Positions 10,321 to 20,473 of a stretch of DNA of 64,000 bases are shown here, piece by piece. The DNA lies in the NCBI GenBank assembly GCA_049999765.1, contig JBNGIQ010009433.1, positions 62,001 to 126,000 of the forward strand, given 5' to 3'. Each line of letters begins with the position of its first letter. The first letter of the stretch is position 1. The stretch is from Phaeoceros laevis. Lineage: Eukaryota > Anthocerotophyta > Anthocerotopsida > Notothyladales. The notes beneath the pieces are model-generated. The model was not told the DNA's origin and ran no database searches. It saw only the letters and a list, made by a program, of their open reading frames with translations. Made by a program: the position numbers and the translations under genes.

Positions 10321-12415
10321 TTATGAGTGGGGAGAGTTGGCTACCCCTTCCATTGCACCTAGAAATGTAGTTTCTCCTTCCAGTTCACCATATGCATCGA
10401 TATCGATATCCGGATCCACCAGGAAATCCCAATCAGAGAGATCAGAGGCCAGGCCATTTCCAGCCGACAGATTAGCACATGAGCCTTCTCCCTGCGGCCG
10501 GAACATGCGCCTCATGCTGGAACCGAGTTGAACAGATGCATCTGTGCATTGATCCGCTTGGCCCACAGATATCGATCTAGAACTAGCACCTGAATCGCCT
10601 CGCTCAGGTCCCTCGCGAGCGGTGGCGTTCAATTCATGTCCTCTCAAGTCGGCTGTGAAGAACATGGTAGTGGCACTAGTAGCTGCGCATGCCCCGCATT
10701 CTGTAGCGCTCTTCTCATCAAGTAGTGCTCTCTTATAATTAAGCTTGCAACTGTGATGGCCGGCGCCAGGTGCATCTGGGTTCCTCGGTGGCCAATCAGG
10801 AAAGCCTGAACAATTTTGCCGCAAGGCATGGATGATCGGGAATCCCATACTTGACCCAGCGCTAGCCGAGCACTTGTCTGCCTCCTTCAAAAGATCACCC
10901 GGTCTGGTGATCAGACTATACTCCGTCATCAAGTACCTGAAATTCACTTCTCTTTTCCTCTTCTTGTTCTGCCCGAGTCCCAATGCCTTCGAAGGTGATT
11001 CTTGCCCGCTCAAGGTCTCTTTCGAAGTAAAAATGCGTACCAAGGCAAGATCCTTCGTCTTCTTCCCCTCGGTAGCTCTGTAGGAGAAACTCTGTTTTAT
11101 AACCACATTTTGGTGGTCAGAAACCGGCTTACCGGACTGCCGCCAGCTCAGTCCGCCTTTCGTCATTCTCTCTATCCTGCCTTTGTGGCCAGTGTTCTTT
11201 CTGATCGAGAGAAAGAACCTAGGTCCAGTCTCCACATGAGCTGTCAAATTTGAGAGCAATGCACAACTGTGAAAAGATTTCCCTGGGGCCCATCTGCCAT
11301 ATAGTATGCACATATGCCAGCCTAGCCTCTCAAAAAGCCAGCTGATGATCAGAATACATACTAGTTCTTTTCCATGGATGTGCATGAGCCATCAATAACG
11401 AGGCCTGAGCCGTGGGAAGTAGCTAGCTTTAGCAGTGCTTACCTTGGATGAGCTCCCAAGGATGAAGCTGCTTGATTCCGTCTTTTAGATATGTTATCGT
11501 AGAGAACTGATCCTGATGAAACCCGTCGTGGGGCCAAGCAGCTAAAATCCTGGTCCAAAGGTTGTGCACAATTGATTGGTTCTGAATCCGCTGAACAAAC
11601 AGCTGCAGGAGCACATGCATTCATCAGCTGACAATACATCCATGCTTAAACGCAATAGCACATAGGAGTGCTGTCATCGACATTGGCCTGTTACTGCTAA
11701 TGAATATTAATTACTTGATAACCAGCCTATTAATATAAGCTGGCAACTGCATGTCTGACAGTGTAAATACCTGATGAGAATCCGATGTCTGGGCAACCGC
11801 AGGTTGATCATGCATATGAGCCTCTGCCCTAGGCTGCACCTCATTAAGTTCGTCTGGAATTCGAACAGGATCATGGAGCTCTTTATCAAGGACTTTGGCA
11901 AGAGCAACTGATGCAGCCTGTTCCTTGGCGTGCCTCCAACTGCAGAAAGGATGGAAACCTCCACCTGCATACTCACCTTAAGCTTGTTAGCATCGATATC
12001 AATCCACACCTCTACTCCTGCTGGAAGGAAAGGACGTCCTGTCGACTACTACGCAGACGCAATACTAATTGCCAGCAGACAAGACTTCGTTAGCTAGAAC
12101 AGATGAAATCCCACCTTCCTTCACCGCTTGTGGGGCAGCACAATAAAATACCAGACAGGGCAATCGCTGCTCATCCCTGAAGGCTGCAATGTGTTGCCGC
12201 TTGATGCATTCCTCTGCGTGCGTCCTGCCACAAAAGTCTTTGCTGCGTCCTCTTGCATCCCTGTAGACTTGCCTCCCACAGCCCTCGAGCTTACACAGCT
12301 GTCCAATGTGAAAGGATCCTTCAAATTCTTTGGAGCAGCTGCCCACGCACGCCATGTCCACCCCCAGTTCCTGAATAGCGTGAGCAGGCCTAGCAGAAGG
12401 CTCTCCACGGAGCAT
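10321..12415 (-). CDS. NAC-1: zinc-knuckle plus divergent NAC-domain transcription factor
   Basis: Five exons join in phase: 12415-12115, 12017-11977, 11917-11771, 11602-11443 and 11240-10321, giving about 522 residues. Exon 1 carries C41, C46, C62, H66 and C70 in a C-K-L-E-G-C ... D-F-C-G-R-T-H-A-E-E-C pattern that resembles a small zinc-binding module. NAC-domain landmarks follow from about residue 129: L-H-P-W-E-L-I-Q (subdomain B), P-R-F-F-L-S, L-S-W-R-Q-S-G-K-P-V (the usual WKATGKDRPV region) and Y-L-M-T-E-Y-S-L (subdomain E). The C-terminus is acidic, as in activation domains. The acceptor of exon 3 is poor, so the link from exon 1 to the NAC exons is the weakest part; exons 4 and 5 are sound. 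NAC proteins bind DNA in the nucleus as dimers. Confidence 0.55.
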
Positions 12416-12516
12416 CTCTGCTTCAAATGTAGCTGTTAACTCTTACGCCCAAATAGCAGAAGGCTCTCCACGGAGCATCTCTGCTTCAAATGTAGCTGTC
12501 AACTCTTACGCCCAAA
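12391..12516. repeat. 63-bp tandem duplication over the NAC-1 start
   Basis: Copies 12391-12453 and 12454-12516 are nearly identical, with one T/C difference seen. The copy nearer the gene contains the NAC-1 ATG. The distal copy carries the same ATG context and forms an 11-codon upstream ORF on the minus strand. Confidence 0.8.
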
Positions 12517-13283
12517 GCTTATAGCACAGGCAGAGAGGGCGGCGCGGCTGCTGCGGCAGCAGTAATTAGCTTCCACAGATTCCTTCCTGCCGGTACCATT
12601 CCGTGGTAATTAATATGATTCATACAGTCTCCGTCGCCGTAAATGTAATGCGTCTCCAGGCTTTACTGTTGTGGCAGAGAGATTCTCCTCAAATCCAAGT
12701 CGACTTCAACGGGGGATTTCTTCGGATTTTCAGTTGTGCCAAATATGGTCCGCAGACTCCGCACACTTGGTCACCCGTTTATGGGATGCATTGGGGCATT
12801 TGGGACGATCCAGAGTTCGTTGCCACGTCATCTGACACTGGACCTGTCGACTCCTCCATTTCACAATTTCACATGATGCAGGAAGAATATCTCTTCCTTG
12901 GCTCCTCCTGGGCTCTGACTCTGGCTGCCCCATCCTGCCCATCCTTGCTTGGTTCTGTCTATGATGCGCATTATCCACACCTACTCCAAAAGTGGGACCT
13001 TGATGAGAGACTACGTAGTGGGGACTGTCCTGGGACGAACGGAACAGTTGCAATGGCCCGATGATTCAATTCGGCAGAGCGGGACGGCCGGGGAACGGAA
13101 CGGAACTGCCTCTCCCGACCCGGGTCCAGGTCATGATGCTTCGTCCGCGGACCGACACCATGTCATGACATCATCGGGCTGCATGGGCCAGCAAAGTTGC
13201 ATGTCATGATGCCTCAAATGACGATGGCACGGCCATGATGCATCGGAGCTGCGCTGACGCGAGCACAATCATGGTCCCGCGCC

Positions 13284-13383
13284 NNNNNNNNNNNNNNNNN
13301 NNNNNNNNNNNNNNNNNNNNNNNNNNNNNNNNNNNNNNNNNNNNNNNNNNNNNNNNNNNNNNNNNNNNNNNNNNNNNNNNNNN
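13284..13383. other. assembly gap, 100 N
   Basis: One hundred undetermined bases; such a round number usually marks a scaffold join of unknown length. Frames running across it are not meaningful. Confidence 0.99.
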
Positions 13384-15718
13384 GTCCCCATCCGCCCAAA
13401 CGGCCCTGGTAGAGTTGTCCTGCCTCCGGTTAGCATCCCGTTAGGCAGAGGTTTCGCCGCCTTGAACAGCGTGGCGACAAAACCACCACGGTACAGCTGC
13501 GGTGACAATGACCCCTAACTGCTGCGGTTGGTTGTTTTTGTTTGCTTTATGTTTTTCAAATCCCGCCATGGTTTAGTCTACCCCCGGTGACGTAGGGCCA
13601 CTTGGCCGCTTGCTGTCGGCCGTTTGGACCTTTTTCCTCCGTCCAGGGCTACACACAAGAAGCCAAGCCTACCCTTTGTCTCATCGATACAGTTGCAGCC
13701 GATTCGTTACAGCTTTTAGCTACCAGTTAGAACTGTGCTTGCAAGGCTCCCTGGGCAGGCCTGCAGCTGCTTCAGGATGAGAATTTAGCTTGGATTGCCC
13801 TGCCCCCCTTTTGTCTCCTCCACTTCAGCTTCAGCCTAAAGCTGCACGGGAGAGCATTGCTTTCCAGATGCACCATCCATTGACCGACCTGCAAGAACCG
13901 GCTGAGGGCTTCCTTTTCACGGCGCACATACAACAGTAGACTAGGTATATGGCTTTTGGCTTTGCAGGCCCAGGGGCACCAGTCGCCTCGGACTGGTGAA
14001 GCTCGAGCCATCTTCAAATCCGAGCAGGCTTGAACCATCTTCATATCCGAACGTTGTCTGTCATCGCATCAGCCAGGGATGAATGAGGTCAGCACTGCAG
14101 AGAGCGGCGAAAATTCAAATGGAATTGCAAATTAGCGTGGCTGGCAGGAGCGTGTTGATGAGCCAACTGTGGCGGGAGCAGGGCAAGGACGGCGATAGCG
14201 ACCACTTCACTACTGCAGTCTCTGTGGCTAGAGTAGGCGCAGGCACAAGTCCGATCGCCCCAGCCCCAGTCCGCCGTCGTCAGTCCTGATTCTGAACCAG
14301 CAGCAGCAGAAACGTACGTCCCAGCAGTCCCACGCCATAAGGCGCCCTTCAGAGAGCCAGAATCCCTGACGCCGACGGACGTCACATAACGCTGTGGTCG
14401 GACGGACGGACGACGACAGTTAGCAGAATCCGCCGTATAATTGCGCTCTCATTAGCTAAGTGCGGTTCATGCAAATATCACCTTCACGAGCTCCGATTCT
14501 CTTGACCGACCTACCCGGGCCCCATGGTTGCATTTGGGAATCCATCACGACTCGTGAACCACGCTTTTGCCAGGTTGACACACACACACTTTCGCCTCAG
14601 GCGAGCGAGCTCATCATATTACACCCGATTAGCCCCAATTCGTGTCCCGACACTGATCCGCTTGCGAACTCTGGTGAGCCACGGATTTCAAGAAGCTCAG
14701 AGCTCTGCAAAGTTGACATTCCAAAGCTTGATTGCACACTCACTGTTGCAAGGGATAGCTAGGTTGACGCTTCCTGGCCATGGCCAGACATGTGCAGATA
14801 TATAGGTGATTTTCATAGAACATGGTGCCAACCAGATAATGTAGCTCTTCCCAGGTGTTCAACACCAGCTGCTTGTAAACCGAAGACTCATCGGTAATGG
14901 CCAAGCATGAGACCAACACCAGCAATAAAAAGTAAAGCTTAATTGCTCCTGACAGTAGAACTCACTTGTCCCCGGCCCCCCCCCAACCAGTCAGCTTGTC
15001 CAACCATTCGAAGCTTCTGGATAATGGTCACTCACCTTCACATAACTTACTGCCACTGAGCCCTCGCCCGACTGGTGAGTAATAAATGGACGATTCCCAG
15101 GGGTGTGGCCTGCCCAGCGTCCTATAGCTTGCCCCTTAAGTAACAAGGAATAATCAGGACTCTCTGTCACTGTCCAGGCCCTGCAACAGCACTTGGGAAA
15201 AGACAGGTAGGGTATGACAGCAACACATCTAAATGCTCCTGATCACAAATCAAATTGAAGACAGGCCGAAACAGCCAACCAAGCTCTGAAATGCGTACTT
15301 CCTGCCGCCCCTCAGCCTGCCGAGTTGAATGCAGGCAGGCCTAGAGCAGCCAGCTGATGGTAGAGAAGTAAATTCCGCCTGAGTCGGGCCGGCAACTCCA
15401 GGATCATTCAGTAAGTCCCTCCCAGTTGCAGCTGACCGGACTGGACAGTTCTCTTCACCTCACCAACCCCAAGCTTCTCTCAGAGAGGGAAATATTCCCT
15501 AGTGACTGGCCAAGTTGAAAGCGGAGCCATGATTGAGATAGATGTGCCTGCGGGTACCAGCAGAGGCCAGCAGGACGAATGCAACTAGCTACGTAGCTAG
15601 TCCGACTCCAGGGCCCTGACATATATGCACGACAGGATTCCTCCCAGTCCAATCACCGCCCGTCCAGCCCGTGCTCCTGTCCTGCCCGCCTTGCTCAGAC
15701 CTAGTGAGGGGGGGGGAG

Positions 15719-15799
15719 AAACGGGCTTCCACGCCCTGATGAGCGAATGCCGCTCGAGCTCTAGCGGCATTCGCTCTAACGGGCTTCCACGCCCTGATG
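15719..15799. repeat. perfect hairpin between two direct repeats
   Basis: The 21-base block ACGGGCTTCCACGCCCTGATG occurs at about 15720 and again at about 15779. Between the copies lies GAGCGAATGCCGCT, an 8-base loop and then its exact reverse complement AGCGGCATTCGCTC. Arms of 14 bp with no mismatch are unlikely by chance. Function unknown. Confidence 0.7.
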
Positions 15800-16395
15800 G
15801 ATGCAACTACTACTAGGGCTAGGGCTAGTGCCGCTGGCCATGGACATCATCCACCCCCCGTGCAAGATGTGTTGCCCTGCTGCTTGCGAGTGCGAAGCCG
15901 ATCCATCCCCCGTGCAAGATGCACCCCGATCCGCGGTGAAAGCAGCCGACGTCAGGGACATAGTGTGGCGGATCGCCGCAATTGTACAGGAAAATCTCGG
16001 TTTCACTCTCTCTCGCTGGCTCAAGCTACACACTGCATGAAGCGCGTGTGCTTAGCCCAATTCGCCAATGGTGACATTTTTGCTCTACATAAATTTGGGC
16101 ATGGTCAAATTTCAGAACCACCTGTGCTGTTGAAACTTTGCAAGTTTTCCACTAGATCAAGAATAAATCAGCTCAAAAGGAGTTGCCAATCGTTCATACT
16201 ACTTCATAGCATCCAAGACATTCCATACCGTCAAAAAGAAGAATAAACTTTATTAGATGCTTGATGGTCCAAAAGGTCAAAAAGTTGTGATACACCCGAT
16301 CACTTAGCTTGGTCCGCACGGATGGACATATTGCAACTACTCTTTATTGATGTTGTATGTTAACTCAATTCTTGTTGTTTACTAAAAATGACCAT

Positions 16396-18318
16396 TTATG
16401 GATCATGATAGGATAATATAGCATACAAGAAGTTGTTGAAGCTTATTCCGTTTTGGTTCTCATTGGCAACATTTTGTAAATGGACAGCAAGTTGTTTTCC
16501 CTCATTTGTGTCGGGGTCAATCCTTGCAATATTTATCAATCGTCGTATTTGAGCTCCATGTAAGATAGTCCGGTGCATGTATCCGGGAGCAAGCTTATGA
16601 AATGCATGCTTTATTGCCTCCAAGTGTTCCAAGGGCAAACTGCCTCTGACTTTGTTTTGAAACTCCTTCTGGAACATATTTCCATCATGTTTGTCTTTGT
16701 ACCTCAACTTCCTAATCGGTGCGATCTTGGAATATATGCACAAGCTTGGATGTCGGAGCTTGATCCTTTTGATATCAAGTGGTACCTTAGGTAAAGCACA
16801 ATCAGGTTCCGTGTAAGTATTCCAAAATGTTTTTGAAAGTTCTTCCGGAATGGTATGCATGTTGAAAAGTTGGTAGTCTGAGTCTTGCAAAGGCGACATG
16901 GCACCGCTATAAGGGAAATTGTTCACCCATTCACCTTCCCATTTTCTTCTCTTGGCAGGCCAATAGAAAACACCCCATCCATCTCTTTGATCTTTTTTCC
17001 ATGCACCTGTATAGCACCCTTCGTTTGCATAGTAATATGTACCTATACCATGCTTTCGACCTCTCCACCAATCCCCATGATAGATAGACATGTCCTTGTA
17101 TTTCATGGAACCACGACCATAGTGTTCTCCATTCTTCATCTCTCCTCTGTATTCTTGTCCATTACCATGAAACACAGTTCCTGCACCTGTTTTCATTCCA
17201 TAGTCCCATTGACCATCATAAAGCAATCTTAATGCTCCCTTGGAAGACATGGGGTCCAAAATCCAATGTTGGCCATGCCCATGAGGAAGACCTCCGACCA
17301 CATCGCCTAGATAGCGGCCTCCTTTGCTTCCCCAAAGCAACATGGATCCTGATTCATCATGGTAGTCTGAACTCTTTTTGGGAACAACAACTTTTGCAAT
17401 AGCTCTAGAAAAGTAGTCTGGGGTAAAAACACGCATTGATTGCTCTACCAGGTACAAATTAGGGGCATCAATGTCAAGATGGAAGGAAGAAGGGGGAATC
17501 CCGGTGAAGCCTCTTTTCCAACGGGGCCTCCTCATCCTCCAGGGCCACTGAATAGGGGTTCTAGGCCGTGACACCATCTTAGGTGTTGCAAGTTCTGAAG
17601 CTGGTTGTGACCCATCTTGAGGAGCTTGCCTGGATGTCTCAGAGCGAGTTCCGCTACTACTTCCAGGCACACTACCACTTCCGGTGGCTCGGGAAGAGCT
17701 GGTTTGCCTCTCTGTAAGTTGGGAAGGGCTTGGTTGTGCACCTGGTGAGTCTCTTGGGGTCCAACCAGAGCTTGTAGAAGGAGGACTGTAGGCTGATGGA
17801 GAGTAGGACGGAGGACTTTGTGGAATGGATGGAGCACTAGATCTAGATTGTACGACTGAAGGAGTTAAAGGAGCAGACCCATAATTGGGACTTGACCCGG
17901 TTGGAGGCCTTGAGCCACTTTGCGGACTAGATACTGTTGGAGGTCCTGAACCATTGAGAGGGCTTGAAGTAGTGGGAGGACTTGACCTGGTACTCGATTT
18001 TGTAGTTGGACTAGAGCTTGTTGCGTAGCTAACCTCCGAACTTGTTGGCTCGATAGAGCCTAGAGTAGAAGGAGTGGATCCAGCAGCATAAACATAGCCT
18101 TGCAAGTATGCTCCTTTACTGTGTTTGTCAGCCCTACTTCCTGCAATGGATAAGGTTGATAGTCTGGGATCCATACCAGATCTTTCAAGAATTTGCAAAG
18201 AACTTTCCACCTCTGCTTGGTTTTGTACAATTTCTACGTTTGAAGGCACTTTTGAATGCTTAGCTGCAGTCCTTGTATCTTTACTTTCATCACTTTTTGC
18301 TGGTGTGATTTCTGACAT
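16396..18318 (-). CDS. MORN-repeat protein
   Basis: A single open frame of 640 codons. Residues 1-270 are serine/proline-rich and low in complexity, probably disordered. Six tandem MORN repeats follow in the middle, each with the Y-x-G-x-W/E-x-x-G-x-x-x-G-x-G pattern, for example Y-D-G-Q-W-D-Y-G-M-K-T-G-A-G and Y-T-G-A-W-K-K-D-Q-R-D-G-W-G. The C-terminal 150 residues resemble the helical, EF-hand-like tail of some ciliary proteins. MORN repeats bind membranes or act as scaffolds; in algae and seed-free plants similar proteins serve in motile flagella, so a role in sperm cells is possible but inferred. The frame has an in-frame stop upstream of its ATG. A separate 5' exon candidate lies at 18852-18961. 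Confidence 0.75.
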   Translation of the reverse strand: MSEITPAKSDESKDTRTAAKHSKVPSNVEIVQNQAEVESSLQILERSGMDPRLSTLSIAGSRADKHSKGAYLQGYVYAAGSTPSTLGSIEPTSSEVSYATSSSPTTKSSTRSSPPTTSSPLNGSGPPTVSSPQSGSRPPTGSSPNYGSAPLTPSVVQSRSSAPSIPQSPPSYSPSAYSPPSTSSGWTPRDSPGAQPSPSQLTERQTSSSRATGSGSVPGSSSGTRSETSRQAPQDGSQPASELATPKMVSRPRTPIQWPWRMRRPRWKRGFTGIPPSSFHLDIDAPNLYLVEQSMRVFTPDYFSRAIAKVVVPKKSSDYHDESGSMLLWGSKGGRYLGDVVGGLPHGHGQHWILDPMSSKGALRLLYDGQWDYGMKTGAGTVFHGNGQEYRGEMKNGEHYGRGSMKYKDMSIYHGDWWRGRKHGIGTYYYANEGCYTGAWKKDQRDGWGVFYWPAKRRKWEGEWVNNFPYSGAMSPLQDSDYQLFNMHTIPEELSKTFWNTYTEPDCALPKVPLDIKRIKLRHPSLCIYSKIAPIRKLRYKDKHDGNMFQKEFQNKVRGSLPLEHLEAIKHAFHKLAPGYMHRTILHGAQIRRLINIARIDPDTNEGKQLAVHLQNVANENQNGISFNNFLYAILSYHDP

Positions 18319-18851
18319 TTTAGGAGAGCTTTATTTACGTCACAATTAATTCTCTCAGCTGAAATAAATTCACATCTGCAATCAAGAAAACCACTGAGGA
18401 TAAGCTTTCCTTATATTTGCAACAATATCAAAGGTTCCAAAGTTCTTTCTCTTCTTCTCATTTCTTTATGTTCTTTTACACAAAGTGTGAAGCCACATCA
18501 AAATGATCGGATTTAAACAAAATCAGGAACCTTTTGTTTTGTCTGTAATATACAAAAATTTTTAGAAGACAAATCCGCATATAAGTTTTTTGTCCTGAAT
18601 AAAGAATATAGGGGATTATTTACGCCAGAAACAATCTTTCTTGATTTCTTGTTATAGCTCACAACCATGGAAACCATGATAGTTTGGTTGCATTTAGCAA
18701 TCTTAAGGAGCCTTTTCTATTTTCTATTTGAGCTGAAATGCCAAGTAACATAGGGCCATTTGCAGCAAAGCCTGTACGTCTACATATTTGCGTCTTGATG
18801 CTTTGATTTGCATAACATCCTCACCAAAGATGGGAAAGGGTAGGGACTTAC

Positions 18852-18961
18852 TTGTGAACCCAGATTTCAAAGTAATCGAAAATAGCTTGGATGTCCTCCC
18901 TCACCTCCGGAAGCCTGCCTTCCTCAACCGCGTGATGAATCCTCTCAATAAGCGACTCCAT
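18852..18961 (-). other. candidate 5' exon or upstream ORF of the MORN gene
   Basis: An ATG at 18961 opens 36 codons of well-formed sequence (M-E-S-L-I-E-R-I-H-H-A-V-E-E-G ... F-E-I-W-V-H) ending at a consensus GTAAGT donor. The best acceptor near the MORN frame (just above 18375) joins it in a frame that passes over the MORN ATG out of phase and ends about 50 codons on. It may be a spliced upstream ORF, a separate small protein, or the true N-terminus if a base is wrong. Confidence 0.35.
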
Positions 18962-20473
18962 CCCAGCAAACCACAAGAACGTCTGATATGTTTATGGCTC
19001 CGGCCAACGAAGAAAGCGAGCTTGGTGAGCTGTGAGATAAGGGGAACTGGAAAGAAGGGGAATGAAGTCTTTGGATGCGGAAGGGTGCAATCGGCACATT
19101 GCCAGGTCATCCATGGAGTAACAGCTAGGTGCCAAAGGACACAACAGGAGGAACGATAGGAAGTGGGACGAAACCTAACGGTTTCCGGGCGGTCGTTTAA
19201 TTGCGCCAGGATTTCGCCGGTGCGGGCCCCGAACCGTTGTCGGGCCAAGGACAGGCCCGGGCTCCTGTCACCGCCAGCTGCAGCAGCCCTCGGGTAGTAA
19301 CCTGTCGTTGGCATTAGTTCGACGAAGATTGACAGTGTTGCCCCGTTGGCCATTAGAGAGGTTCCCAGCTGCATAAATGTGTGCCGCCATAGCCAGTCCA
19401 GTGCTAGAGCTGCGCAGTGGGTGAATCGCAAGAGAGAGCGCGCTGCCCATTAGAAAAATTGTACAGCGACGGCAGTGAGCTTGCGCGTGCCGATCCCGTT
19501 GGTGGGAATGCTCCGCTTATGTGGCTGCCTCTGCTTGACTCGTTCTTCAGCCCCGGCTTCTTCACCCTCGTCTTCATTCTACTCCTAAGTACCCGGGCTG
19601 CCGTTTTTTCCTGTCAATTGCTGTGTTGGTGGAACAGATTCGAGGATTTTCCTACCTGCCAGGTTATGTTTGCACTTTCAGAATTTGCAGCTATGGTTTG
19701 CGCTTGGTGCTTGTGGTGGCTTGCCTGAGCCCGCGCACCTCAGTCGGTGAAGTTCCAGAGCAGTATTATTGTCGGGATCCGGGGTGCTTAGAGAGTGCTG
19801 TCTTCTTGACGATTTAGTCTGCACGGGCTCAGCTGTGGACAGCGGGACAACGCCCCCTTCCAGCTCCCATTCTTGTTGAGATCCGAGCATGCGAGGAGGT
19901 TCTGGTTATTCCTTAGGAGACCGAGATGGTGAGAGCTGTCTCGACACTGTTCTTCTACTTCTTCAGCCGCCGTCAATTGCTGAAAACAGCTTCGATCCGG
20001 CACCCGAAACCAGGTAGGTGGCCAATTTTTTTTCCAGCGCTCTTGAAGCTGGAGCAAGCTCATCGGAAGCTTGGAAGTGCATTTTGGTCTCAGCTTTGGT
20101 GTTCTTTTTTGTGTCTTCAGCTGGAATTACGAAGAGGACACCACCGCCTTTGGACCATCGGTTGAGGACTACGAAAGTGTGAGGCTTGACATTCGCACCC
20201 TCTTCTACCAGGTAAAAACCTCTTGAACGGTCATGATTTTTCCATTGTCCGTCCCAGATTGTAGCTGGAGCACAGCCAGTGCAAAGTGAAAGCCGAGCTC
20301 TTGAATGCACAGAAATCATTCGCAGTTGCAAGCGCATTTTGTTTTGTATTGTTGCTTTGCGCATCCCATTGATCTTCGTGGCGCTTGATTGTGCACCGCA
20401 GGACTGCAAGGAGCACGGAGGCTCCCAGTGTATCGCAGCAGGGCAGCTGTCAGCTTACCAGACGCAGTCGGAT
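18962..20473. other. divergent promoter region, MORN / NAC-2
   Basis: The MORN gene leaves to the left and NAC-2 to the right. The NAC-2 side has possible 5'-UTR splice donors (CCAG|GTAGGT near 20012 and CCAG|GTAAAA near 20212) and acceptors (TTCAG near 20120, CCGCAG near 20401), suggesting a spliced leader. No coding exon is firmly identified there. Confidence 0.4.

Larger units (their letters stand above)
12517..16395. other. intergenic between NAC-1 and the MORN gene
   Basis: About 3.9 kb interrupted by 100 unknown bases. It contains scattered frames of 60-150 codons on both strands without motifs, a hairpin flanked by direct repeats near 15.75 kb, and two copies of CCCCGTGCAAGATG (about 15857 and 15909). 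It should include the NAC-1 promoter. A cysteine-rich frame at 15801-16040 is not convincing. Confidence 0.4.

Noticed and set aside
12603-13064. 153-codon plus-strand frame
   Set aside because: A frame of similar length exists on the other strand and neither shows motifs; it lies in the likely NAC-1 promoter.
15797-16246. Overlapping plus-strand frames of 149 and 79 codons, the second cysteine-rich
   Set aside because: Non-ATG starts, no family match, and the region contains short duplicated sequences that inflate open frames.
18901-19431. 176-codon minus-strand frame upstream of the MORN gene
   Set aside because: Its reading frame differs from that of the well-formed M-E-S-L-I exon on the same strand and it shows no motif.
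19963-20409. 148-codon minus-strand frame upstream of NAC-2
   Set aside because: Lies in the probable spliced leader of NAC-2; no domain, and the opposite strand has plausible splice sites.
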